A stretch of DNA of 7,193 nt from Bacteroidota bacterium (GCA_027371665.1 DAHXMP010000057.1:1-7193); one strand, 5' to 3'; counted from the stretch's first letter, positions 1 to 6,416 are shown. Notes: generated from the sequence alone by a model not told the origin. Made by a program: numbers and translations.

Positions 1-13
1 ATGAAAATATTTC

Positions 14-733
14 TCAGTAGTTCACAATGAAACTCAAAACATTTGATTGCTTGCCGAGTCCAATGATTCTCGTTCCCGGCTTTCTGTAATCAGTTTGATT
101 TACAGGAGTGCCAGGATATGCTGTGAGATATACTGTCTTGCCCATGTTTAAAAATTTGGGCATTAAAATAGTTAATTGAAGATTAAATTCTCGATAACTA
201 AATATAGTATTTGTAGTGATAACCCAGTAATTATATTTTGATAAATTATCAACCGTATCGAATAAAAATGACACTCTTGTATCTTTATCGGTATGTCCGT
301 AAATGTTTGCAATAAATTTGCTGGTATCAAGATTGAAAACTGCGGATACAGAATCTAAGATGATATTAGCTTTTGGTATTTTATATAAAACGTTTGAGCC
401 ATTATATGCAATACCATTTCCTACGAATTGAAAGGCATACCTTTCTGTCGTATCGCAGCCATCCTTGTAAAAATAAATGTCGTAGATTCCCTGCGGAACA
501 GAATCCAGCGACCAATAACCTGATGAGTCGCTGACAGTCTGAAAATTTGTTCCGGGTATCCATACATTTACTCCGCCGTTGTAAGTGGAGTCATTGCCGT
601 AATCATAAGAAATTGTAACTCTTCCCATAATGTTTCCCGGCTTTGAAAGATTATAAATATTAGTAACGTTATCTTTACATGATATTAGAATAATCGAAAT
701 AATAAAAACGAACGATACAAAACTTTTCTTCAT
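14..733 (-). CDS. Putative lipoprotein with carboxypeptidase-regulatory-like domain
   Basis: Function unknown; probably a cell-envelope lipoprotein of 239 residues. The N-terminus is a short basic start (MKKS), a hydrophobic stretch and a lipobox ending at Cys19 (ILISC), followed by an Asn/Ser-rich linker. Residues about 34-95 look like a carboxypeptidase-regulatory-like (transthyretin-type) beta-sandwich: GxVxI strand, 'GGVNVWIPGT', 'TVSDSSGYWSLDSVPQGIYDIYFYKDG'. This fold is common in surface proteins of Bacteroidota and Ignavibacteria. The remainder is beta-rich with no motif I recognise. The frame stays open to 775, but I chose the ATG at 731-733 because AGGGG lies 7 bases upstream and the signal peptide then starts cleanly. 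It is the last gene of the leftward group, 67 bp after dch, and its stop lies only 13 bases from the window edge. The lipoprotein call is strong; the role is open. Confidence 0.8.
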   Translation of the reverse strand: MKKSFVSFVFIISIILISCKDNVTNIYNLSKPGNIMGRVTISYDYGNDSTYNGGVNVWIPGTNFQTVSDSSGYWSLDSVPQGIYDIYFYKDGCDTTERYAFQFVGNGIAYNGSNVLYKIPKANIILDSVSAVFNLDTSKFIANIYGHTDKDTRVSFLFDTVDNLSKYNYWVITTNTIFSYREFNLQLTILMPKFLNMGKTVYLTAYPGTPVNQTDYRKPGTRIIGLGKQSNVLSFIVNY

Positions 734-800
734 ATATACACCCCTGACAAGAATGTTATTTAATAAGAATTTCACAAATATTGAGAGAAATCATTATTTG

Positions 801-1574
801 TCAGCAATTCATCCAAACAGCCTGTCTTTTTTCGAGGAATGCGTTGATGCCTTCGTTTGCATCGCCGGTTTCCATTAGTTCATTGGTATAGAGCTGTTCG
901 AGTTTTGGAAGCATTGTTTTAACAGTTTCATTAAATTTCATTCTTGCTGCCCTGACAGCAAAACGAAGGGATGAGGCACTTTTTGGAATTATATTATTAT
1001 TGAACCATTCGTCGAGTGCTGTATCCAATGCTTGCCTGTCTTCGTAAACTTCATTGATAATGCCGAAGGTTTTTGCTTCTTCTGCGGATAGGGTTTTTCC
1101 CGTCAGGAGAATTTCTTCGGCTTTTGCCGAGCCGATTTTCAGTGGAAGCAGGACAGATGCCGGAGGAGCAAAAACACCGAGTATAATCTCAGGCTGGCCG
1201 AGCTTCGCCGTTTTATCGGCAAAAAGGAAATTGCAGGCTAAGGCGAGCTCCAAACCTCCGCCAAGGCATTGGCCTGAAATTTTTGCAACTGTCGGTATTG
1301 ACAAATCAATAATTTCATAAAAGAGCTTATGGAAGCTTTCGAGCATTTTTGGAGCCTGCTCTTTTGTATGCTCGGCTACGCTCGCACCGAATGAAAAATG
1401 TTTGCCAGCCCCTTCGAAAGTAATCAATTTAACATTGTTGTTGCTTTTCAATTCGCCGAATACCGAATGTAAATCATTCATCATTACAGAATCGAGGACA
1501 TTGCCTTTACCGTCATCGAGCGTGATTTTGGCAACAGCTTCGTTATGAGTAAATTCTAATTTTATTTTTTCCAT
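801..1574 (-). CDS. dch: Cyclohexa-1,5-diene-1-carbonyl-CoA hydratase (Dch/BamR type)
   Basis: A crotonase-fold enzyme of 257 residues, matching the usual Dch length of about 258. Dch adds water to cyclohexa-1,5-diene-1-carbonyl-CoA, the product of benzoyl-CoA reductase, giving 6-hydroxycyclohex-1-ene-1-carbonyl-CoA in the cytoplasm. Visible features are the first oxyanion-hole segment 'GKHFSFGASVAEH' (residues 57-69), the second 'GQCLGGGLELALACNFLFAD' (101-120), and 'LGQPEIILGVFAPPAS' (125-140). The FSFGASVxEH signature and APPAS segment are what I associate with Dch rather than with generic enoyl-CoA hydratases, which usually carry a Glu in the GxPE region and an AGADIKE-type first loop. 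The ATG has GAGG about 6 bases upstream. It lies 32 bp downstream of the beta-helix gene and in the same group as oah, which supports the benzoyl-CoA assignment. The alternative is a related hydratase acting on another alicyclic CoA ester. Confidence 0.85.
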   Translation of the reverse strand: MEKIKLEFTHNEAVAKITLDDGKGNVLDSVMMNDLHSVFGELKSNNNVKLITFEGAGKHFSFGASVAEHTKEQAPKMLESFHKLFYEIIDLSIPTVAKISGQCLGGGLELALACNFLFADKTAKLGQPEIILGVFAPPASVLLPLKIGSAKAEEILLTGKTLSAEEAKTFGIINEVYEDRQALDTALDEWFNNNIIPKSASSLRFAVRAARMKFNETVKTMLPKLEQLYTNELMETGDANEGINAFLEKRQAVWMNC

Positions 1575-1606
1575 TCTTGCCTCATCAATATATGCTTTTA
1601 AAAAAC

Positions 1607-3586
1607 TTATTCCTTGATAAACGGTTCATTAAATACAGTACCCGAAACATTCAATTTCAGAAAATACATCCCCGGGATAAGCCTTGTTGCATTATAAACC
1701 GTTAGATATGTGTTCATTCGTATTTCGTCAATTTTATTTCCCATAATATCATAAATATAAATTTTACAGTTGACGCCCGTGTTAATTTCTCCGGTATATT
1801 TGATATTCAGCAAGCCAGGGGTAACAGAAGGATAAACCTGTAATAAATGATTGGAAATGAAATTGTCATGAACAGCATTCGGTTTTTGGTAAGGATAGCA
1901 GCCTATATCAGACCTCGTTCCGTCAGGGTCGTTGTATTTCGAGTCGGGATTGCCTGCATTTATACAAGGTGAATTTTCCGTCAGGTGAAAATCCAACGAA
2001 TCATAGTTTACAAATAAGGGGTCTTCAGAAATTGCATGTTGTCCGCCTGTTCCGGGAGGGCCGTTATAACCGTTATTGTTATATGTGCAATTGTAATCTA
2101 TGGAAGGTGCGTTAACTTTAAAAATGCCTACTGTATATCCCCAGATTATATTGTTGAACACTTCAGAACCAGTGTTAGTAATGTAAATACCCCTGCCTGA
2201 ATCCGCTAACTGGAAAACGATAGTGTTATTATAAATCTGGCTCAATGATTCGGAATCGCTCAATATGCCTCCGCTTGTGTTATTAACGAGCAGGTTATGA
2301 TGTATAATAGTATTTGCCAAACCGAGATAAATACCTACAGAATGATTTGTTTTGATTCTGTTATTTGTAATTTTAACTTGTTTGGTATTATTGCTGTCAA
2401 TCCTAATGCCTGCCTGAATGCATGATATAACGTCATTGTCGTTAATATCAGCCCGGCTCTGATTAGTAATCATAATACCCGATAAATGTGAGTTTGAAAT
2501 GCTGTTCGAATTGATTTGAGCTGTACTTTTATTATTAACAATTATTCCCCCAGCAGTATAAATAGAATCAACAGTAACATAAACAAGATTTGAGTCAACA
2601 AGTGCATTCGAGGAGTCATTAACGGCTATCTGAAACTGTGAGTTGTTATACGAAACGTTTCCTTTAATCTGAACCATAGCATTATTTCTTGCGACAATGC
2701 CACCGCCGGGGTTGTCATAAACGATATTATTTTGAATAATCATAGGTCCTATAGTATCCCCTGTTTTTACGGTCCATCCCGTAGAATCGGCACCTATGCC
2801 TGCACGGCCTTCATTGAAATAATCCGCTGCAACCGTGTCAGTCCCGTTTGAATAGACTTCGTTTCCCCTTATAACAGGCTTCGAGCCGTTATGGGCGGAA
2901 ATTCCGTTTGTCCCATTAGAATACACTGTATTGTTTAATACAATCGGTGCGGCACCGTTCTGGATACCAATGCCTACTTCGCGGTTTTCATATACTACAT
3001 TATTACTTGCAATTCCTTTTGCAAATTGATTAAATCCTATACCGATACCCATGTTCCTGTAAACTTTGTTATGAACTATTGTAGGTGCCGAGGGTTTCCC
3101 GTTCTTTTCATGTGAGCCGATTCCGGTCGAGCCGTTATCATGTACTATACAATTTATAATCATTGATGATGTTCCCCTGTTCTGTACTGCATGACTATGA
3201 CCGGGAAGATGATGATTGACCGAATCCATCCCCGTTATTTCAAAGCCATCGAGAACGTCTCCATCAGCACAATTTACTACCGGTGGTATTTCGTTGGTTG
3301 AATCCCTCAATCCTTCCGAGTGAATCGTCGTAACAGAGGCACGGTTCCATTTTCCGTCATCAGTTCCGGAAGACATAACAACAATTGAATCTTTCAGAAC
3401 AAGAAATTCATGATAAGTTCCGGGCTTTACCAGGACTGTGTCGTGTGCATTTGCTGCATCTATAGCTGATTGAATAACAGTGTAATCATCGGGTACGAGC
3501 AGTGTTTTACTATATGAAGTGAAATTGAATAAGCAGGTAAATAAAATCGTAAAAATAAAAGCTGAAATAATAATTTGCCTTTTCAT
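1607..3586 (-). CDS. Secreted right-handed beta-helix protein with T9SS-type C-terminal sorting domain
   Basis: A 659-residue exported protein. Residues 1-26 form a signal peptide (basic start, then a long hydrophobic run). 'VPDDYTVIQSAIDAANAHDTVLVKPGTY' (31-58) is the typical entry of pectate-lyase-like/NosD-type parallel beta-helices. From about 105 to 500 there are many irregular coils with Asn-ladder wording such as 'NNVVYENREVGIGIQNGA', 'NNTVYSNGTNGISAHNGS' and 'GNEVYSNGTD'. A closing segment 'EDPLFVNYDSLDFHL..SPCINAGNPDS' with 'DPDGTRSDIGCY' (about 521-564) is common in such surface proteins. The last 75 residues (about 582-657, 'VYPSVTPGLLNIKY', 'IYIYDIMGNKI', 'LIPGMYFLKL') match a type A-like T9SS sorting domain. 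I see no clear catalytic set of a polysaccharide lyase, so the substrate is unknown; adhesion or polysaccharide contact are alternatives. It sits between oah and dch with gaps of about 32 bp. Confidence 0.88.
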   Translation of the reverse strand: MKRQIIISAFIFTILFTCLFNFTSYSKTLLVPDDYTVIQSAIDAANAHDTVLVKPGTYHEFLVLKDSIVVMSSGTDDGKWNRASVTTIHSEGLRDSTNEIPPVVNCADGDVLDGFEITGMDSVNHHLPGHSHAVQNRGTSSMIINCIVHDNGSTGIGSHEKNGKPSAPTIVHNKVYRNMGIGIGFNQFAKGIASNNVVYENREVGIGIQNGAAPIVLNNTVYSNGTNGISAHNGSKPVIRGNEVYSNGTDTVAADYFNEGRAGIGADSTGWTVKTGDTIGPMIIQNNIVYDNPGGGIVARNNAMVQIKGNVSYNNSQFQIAVNDSSNALVDSNLVYVTVDSIYTAGGIIVNNKSTAQINSNSISNSHLSGIMITNQSRADINDNDVISCIQAGIRIDSNNTKQVKITNNRIKTNHSVGIYLGLANTIIHHNLLVNNTSGGILSDSESLSQIYNNTIVFQLADSGRGIYITNTGSEVFNNIIWGYTVGIFKVNAPSIDYNCTYNNNGYNGPPGTGGQHAISEDPLFVNYDSLDFHLTENSPCINAGNPDSKYNDPDGTRSDIGCYPYQKPNAVHDNFISNHLLQVYPSVTPGLLNIKYTGEINTGVNCKIYIYDIMGNKIDEIRMNTYLTVYNATRLIPGMYFLKLNVSGTVFNEPFIKE

Positions 3587-3618
3587 GAATAAACTCTTTA
3601 ATAAATTATCATATTTTG

Positions 3619-3942
3619 TTATTTAAGTTTTATCGAATTAACAAGTATAAGGTCATGCATCGAAGCACCGCAACCATAAGTCATTCTTTCCCAGGTCAGG
3701 TTAACTGCAACCGGAAGCTTCATTGTGCTGAGCATTTTGTCGAAATCTACGGGCATGTTCCATATTCTTAAAGTATCATTATTAATATCAACATACCAGC
3801 CTCCGCAGCAGGCACACATTCTTGGGTCTGCACCGATAATAAGACCGTCGGAAGATTTATATTCTCTGTATGAATCTCCCGAATCCCTGCATGACAATAA
3901 AATAAATGGAAAAGACAAACAGAAAAATATTATAAGTTTCAT
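3619..3942 (-). CDS. Small putative lipoprotein with CxCCGG motif
   Basis: Unrecognised small protein of 107 residues. The N-terminus 'MKLIIFFCLSFPFILLSC' is a short lipoprotein signal with a lipobox at Cys18, so the mature part is probably membrane-anchored in the envelope. The mature part contains 'GADPRMCACCGGWYVDI' (38-54), with Cys43, Cys45 and Cys46 followed by Gly-Gly-Trp, and a further Cys91. The cluster could bind a metal or form disulfides; that is inference. The frame extends upstream to a TTG at 3960, but I prefer the ATG at 3940-3942 because it begins directly with the signal peptide and has a weak GGA about 8 bases upstream, while the TTG has no visible ribosome site. It lies 29 bp after the oah stop and 32 bp before the beta-helix gene, so it is probably co-transcribed with both. 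Confidence 0.78.
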   Translation of the reverse strand: MKLIIFFCLSFPFILLSCRDSGDSYREYKSSDGLIIGADPRMCACCGGWYVDINNDTLRIWNMPVDFDKMLSTMKLPVAVNLTWERMTYGCGASMHDLILVNSIKLK

Positions 3943-3971
3943 ACTGCATCCAGTTGACAAAGAAAATTTTA

Positions 3972-5060
3972 TTATTTATACTGAGGTGAAATCGATTTGA
4001 TTAGCTCGTCATTCCATTCATGTCCATCAGCTAAAAGCTGGTGCAATTTTACGAAATCACATTCCTTGTTGCCTTTAGGACCCTCGTTGAATGCCCTGAA
4101 ACCTGCTTTTGCTTCAGTCATCATGTTTAATGCGAGCCAGTCCCTGTTGCTTTCTTTGTTTTTATCCCAATGTTCGAGTTTATGTTTGCGGACTGAATTA
4201 AGAGTTTTACTCAGGCAGTTAGGCATTAACAGCATTAAGCGGGTGCAAAAATCCTCTACGGTCTGGTCGAGCAGGGAAAGGTCAACAGTGCCGCTTTTCA
4301 GAATTTCCTTCCCATTATTTAAATCGTTCCCTGTTTTCATTTTGCCGTAGATAATTTCACCTCTGTCATTGACCCAGCGGTCAGTATATACAAGAGGATT
4401 AGGAACGTATTCACCGTTCACTTTCAGAGCAGGAACGACTTTTGTTATTAAACCGTATCTCATAGCTTCGTGAGCTGACCAGGGCTCGCAAATCGTGCAT
4501 GAATACATTGCATTTTCTATGCCTACATAAAGAGGAAGAAAATCCGTAGAACCTCCGTCAGGTGCACTCCCATGCTTGGGCCCTGCCTGCCCGAAACGTG
4601 CAAGGTCGGAAGCAATAGAAAAATCGCAAGCCATTCCGATTTCCTGCCCGCCTGCGATTCTCATTCCGTTCACGCGGCAAATAACGGGTTTATCGTTCAT
4701 CAGAATAGAAGAGACCATGTCGTTGAAAAGACGCATGTATTGCTTGTATTCCTGCGGATTTCCTGAATAATATTCAGCATATTCCTTAGTGTTGCCGCCG
4801 GTGCAAAACGCTTTATCCCCGACTGCTGTGAATACCACCGAAATAACACTCCTGTCATTTGATGCCTGCCGCATTAATAAAATTACATCTTTAACCATAT
4901 CGGTTGTGTAAGAGTTAAATTGAGAAGGATTGTTGAGAATAATCCATGCATTATAAATACCCTCGCAAGGCTTTCCGTTTGCATCGAGGCATGGACGCTT
5001 TTCGTAAATTACACCGCCCCTTAAATCAAAATTATCTACTAAATTGTGAGATACTAACAT
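3972..5060 (-). CDS. oah: 6-oxocyclohex-1-ene-1-carbonyl-CoA hydrolase (Oah/BamA)
   Basis: The ring-opening hydrolase of the anaerobic benzoyl-CoA pathway. It adds water and cleaves the ring of 6-oxocyclohex-1-ene-1-carbonyl-CoA to give 3-hydroxypimeloyl-CoA in the cytoplasm. The protein has 362 residues, slightly shorter than the roughly 375 I recall for Thauera and Geobacter enzymes. Family landmarks are very clear: 'HNLVDNFDLRGGVIYEKRPC' (5-24), 'AWIILNNPSQFNSYTTDMVK' (38-57), the first oxyanion segment 'AFCTGGNTKEYAEYYSGNPQ' (84-103), the second 'VNGMRIAGGQEIGMACDFSI' (130-149), 'FGQAGPKHGSAPDGGSTDF' (156-174) and 'LALNMMTEAKAGFRAFNEG' near 319-337. The asymmetric extension after the crotonase core separates it from enoyl-CoA hydratases. 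The ATG at 5058-5060 has GGAT about 8 bases upstream. It is the first gene of the leftward group and faces the structured control region. bamA is widely used as a marker of anaerobic aromatic degradation. Confidence 0.94.
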   Translation of the reverse strand: MLVSHNLVDNFDLRGGVIYEKRPCLDANGKPCEGIYNAWIILNNPSQFNSYTTDMVKDVILLMRQASNDRSVISVVFTAVGDKAFCTGGNTKEYAEYYSGNPQEYKQYMRLFNDMVSSILMNDKPVICRVNGMRIAGGQEIGMACDFSIASDLARFGQAGPKHGSAPDGGSTDFLPLYVGIENAMYSCTICEPWSAHEAMRYGLITKVVPALKVNGEYVPNPLVYTDRWVNDRGEIIYGKMKTGNDLNNGKEILKSGTVDLSLLDQTVEDFCTRLMLLMPNCLSKTLNSVRKHKLEHWDKNKESNRDWLALNMMTEAKAGFRAFNEGPKGNKECDFVKLHQLLADGHEWNDELIKSISPQYK

Positions 5061-5134
5061 CGCTTATCCAATCAAAAAATTAATAATATTATTCATAATT
5101 TATTTCATAAAATATTTAATGTCATAATAATTTA

Positions 5135-5152
5135 TTTATCAGCACTGATAAA
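5135..5152. promoter_or_regulatory. Perfect 18-bp palindrome, candidate operator for oah
   Basis: TTTATCAG-CA-CTGATAAA has two perfect 8-bp arms around a 2-bp centre. With one mismatch it extends to 5132-5155. It lies 75-92 bp upstream of the oah start codon, a suitable place for a dimeric repressor or activator site. The symmetry is directly visible; the identity of the regulator is unknown and no regulator gene is in the window. Confidence 0.5.
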
Positions 5153-5275
5153 CAATTAACTCTCAGTTCAACTCTTCATGTGTAAAAGCGAAAAATAATC
5201 ATGAAAAATGTTAAATCTTTTTATATGAAAGCTATAAAAAGAGTAAATCAATTTAACAAAGTTTGTTGATAATAA

Positions 5276-5293
5276 CAACACATGAAAAACAAA
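5276..5293 (+). repeat. Direct repeat copy 1 (CAACACATGAAAAACAAA)
   Basis: An 18-bp unit that recurs at 5376-5393 with a single difference (A to T at its 13th base). The two copies start exactly 100 bp apart. A shorter inverted relative, TTCATGTGT (complement ACACATGAA), is at 5175-5183. It could be a regulator-binding element; this is inference. Confidence 0.5.
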
Positions 5294-5294
5294 A

Positions 5295-5327
5295 GGTAAA
5301 ATTATAGAATTTATACGGAATTTTACC
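5295..5327. repeat. Inverted repeat with 9-bp arms
   Basis: GGTAAAATT at 5295-5303 is the exact reverse complement of AATTTTACC at 5319-5327, separated by 15 bases. It may be a hairpin in RNA or a split operator. It lies immediately after the first copy of the direct repeat. There is no T-tract after it, so a terminator is unlikely. Confidence 0.45.
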
Positions 5328-5375
5328 AGAGTTGATATTTAAGTAATGTCATTAATAAAAATTAAATAATACTTG

Positions 5376-5393
5376 CAACACATGAAATACAAA
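5376..5393 (+). repeat. Direct repeat copy 2 (CAACACATGAAATACAAA)
   Basis: The second copy of the 18-bp unit, 17 of 18 bases identical to 5276-5293. It is about 90 bp upstream of the SDR start and its last bases overlap the left arm of the inverted repeat at 5389-5421. Confidence 0.5.
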
Positions 5394-5421
5394 TAAGCAC
5401 TCTGATTTTGTACTTATTTGT
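5389..5421. repeat. Inverted repeat with 12-bp arms, one mismatch
   Basis: ACAAATAAGCAC (5389-5400) pairs with GTACTTATTTGT (5410-5421) across a 9-base loop, with one mismatch. It lies 64-96 bp upstream of the SDR start. It could form a hairpin in a leader transcript or be a protein-binding site in the SDR promoter. A weak, AT-rich terminator is a less likely alternative. Confidence 0.45.
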
Positions 5422-5484
5422 TGTTTTAGAAAAAATTTTTTATTAAGTTATTTTTTTGGATTTTGAAATAGTAATTAAAAAAAA

Positions 5485-6240
5485 ATGGAAAACTACATGA
5501 ATCTTGATGGAAAAACTGCTATTGTTACGGGAGGAAGCCTCGGAATAGGAAATGCAATTTCATTGAAGTTAGCAGAATACGGTGCAAACGTTGCAATGAA
5601 TTACCGAAAGCATAAAGATGAAGCGGATGCGACGATAGCTAAGATTGAAAAATTAGGAAGGCAGGGATTGGCTGTTCAGGCTGATGTCTCGAATTTTCAG
5701 GATGCCGAGAAAATGGTTAACGAAGTTAAGTCGAAATTCGGAAGGATTGACATTCTTGTGAATAATGCCGGAATTAACTGGGACGGTGTAATTTGGAAAA
5801 TGACCGAAGAACAGTGGGATAAGGTCCTCGATATTAACCTGAAGGGTTATTTCAATTACATTCGTTCGGTGTCGCCCATATTTCGGGAACAGCAATCCGG
5901 AAAAATAATCAATGTAACATCAATCAACGGAATCAGGGGAAAATTCGGGCAATCCAATTATTCGGCATCTAAAGCCGGAATCATCGGATTAACAAAAGCG
6001 ATTGCAAGGGAACTCGGGAAATATTCAGTAAACGTAAATGCGGTTGCACCCGGTTTGATTGAAACCGAAATGATGAAAGATATACCGGAGAATGTCCGAG
6101 CCGCGGCACTCCAGGAAATAGTGCTTAACAGGCTCGGCCAGCCGGAAGAAGTTGCGAATGTCGTTGCGTTTTTATGCAGTGATTTGGCAAGGCACATAAC
6201 AGGCGAAGTCATCAAAGTTGACGGAGGCCAATACATATAA
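5485..6240 (+). CDS. FabG-like short-chain dehydrogenase/reductase
   Basis: A classical SDR of 251 residues with all catalytic elements: nucleotide-binding TGGSLGIG (15-22), NNAG (93-96), Asn118 in 'DINLKGYF', Ser146, and Tyr159/Lys163 in YSASK. 'NAVAPGLIETEM' follows and the protein ends in 'ITGEVIKVDGGQY', as in 3-oxoacyl-ACP and acetoacetyl-CoA reductases. The sequence shows an NAD(P)-dependent 3-oxoacyl/3-hydroxyacyl oxidoreductase, but not its exact substrate. Its neighbours (thiolase downstream, oah and dch upstream) suggest oxidation of 3-hydroxypimeloyl-CoA to 3-oxopimeloyl-CoA, or possibly the Had-type oxidation of the ring alcohol. Plain fatty acid or polyhydroxybutyrate metabolism is an alternative. 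Two starts are possible: ATG 5485 after a run of A, or ATG 5497 (MNLDGK), which has GGAAA 7 bases upstream and matches the usual family N-terminus. Confidence 0.9.
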   Translation: MENYMNLDGKTAIVTGGSLGIGNAISLKLAEYGANVAMNYRKHKDEADATIAKIEKLGRQGLAVQADVSNFQDAEKMVNEVKSKFGRIDILVNNAGINWDGVIWKMTEEQWDKVLDINLKGYFNYIRSVSPIFREQQSGKIINVTSINGIRGKFGQSNYSASKAGIIGLTKAIARELGKYSVNVNAVAPGLIETEMMKDIPENVRAAALQEIVLNRLGQPEEVANVVAFLCSDLARHITGEVIKVDGGQYI

Positions 6241-6242
6241 AT

Positions 6243-6268
6243 TCATGCTGAATCTGCAAACAGCATGA
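6243..6268 (+). repeat. Hairpin just after the SDR stop codon
   Basis: TCATGCTG (6243-6250) and CAGCATGA (6261-6268) form a perfect 8-bp stem with a 10-base loop, beginning two bases after the SDR stop codon. No T-tract follows, so it is not a standard intrinsic terminator; it might protect the mRNA end or be a processing site. Overlapping small stems exist (CTGCA 6254-6258 with TGCAG 6271-6275; GCAT/ATGC 6263-6273), and TATGC-TCA-GCATA lies at 6367-6379. The rest of the gap to 6416 holds nothing I recognise apart from GGAT repeated three times at 6275-6286. Confidence 0.45.
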
Positions 6269-6416
6269 TATGCAGGATGGATGGATTTCACGGATGTTTA
6301 ATACAGAACAATCAAGAACATGTTGCGGCTTTGCCCGGCATTATTATTTAATAAAACCTATAAGATTATGCTCAGCATAGCTCTGCATAACAAATTTAAG
6401 AAAGGTAAAAGCATTA

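Larger units (their letters stand above)
5061..5484. promoter_or_regulatory. Divergent control region between oah and the SDR gene
   Basis: A 424-bp stretch without a convincing gene, strongly AT-rich, between two divergent start codons. It must carry the promoters of both gene groups. It contains a perfect 18-bp palindrome (5135-5152), two longer inverted repeats (5295-5327 and 5389-5421), an 18-bp direct repeat (5276-5293 and 5376-5393) and an A6T6 block near 5430-5441 that may bend DNA. A loose sigma70-like TTGATA is at 5332-5337 on the plus strand, but no well-spaced -10 follows, and no clear Bacteroidota-type promoter (TTTG / TAnnTTTG) was found. I therefore do not assign transcription starts. 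Confidence 0.6.

Noticed and set aside
774..801. Short inverted repeat ACAAATA / TATTTGT after the dch stop, considered as a terminator
   Set aside because: Only 7 AT pairs with a 14-base loop and no T-tract on the minus strand; too weak to call.
1054..1320. Plus-strand open frame of 88 codons inside dch
   Set aside because: Antisense shadow of dch with no domain-like sequence.
1607..3586. Reading the beta-helix protein as a polysaccharide lyase acting in the same pathway
   Set aside because: The fold is clear but no lyase catalytic residues can be identified, and nothing links it to CoA-ester chemistry.
3725..4000. Plus-strand open frame of 91 codons over the small lipoprotein
   Set aside because: It overlaps the lipoprotein gene on the opposite strand, spans an intergenic gap and the end of oah, and shows no protein-like pattern.
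3997..4766. Plus-strand open frames inside oah (3997-4350, 4572-4766)
   Set aside because: They lie antisense to a gene with strong family identity; their translations are low-complexity shadows with no recognisable domain and no ribosome site.
5201..5269. A 22-codon ATG frame (MKNVKSFYMKAIKRVNQFNKVC) in the control region
   Set aside because: It has no ribosome site, and Lys/Asn-rich short frames are expected by chance in AT-rich DNA.
5653..6236. Minus-strand open frames inside the SDR gene (5653-5895, 5958-6236)
   Set aside because: Antisense to intact SDR motifs; composition is typical of a reversed coding strand.
6275..6295. GGAT repeats followed by TTTCACGGAT, resembling fragments of short interspersed repeats
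   Set aside because: Too short, with no terminal inverted repeats or second copy in the window to support a mobile element.
6265..6351. A 28-codon ATG frame in the SDR-thiolase gap
   Set aside because: It starts inside a hairpin arm, lacks a ribosome site and encodes nothing recognisable.
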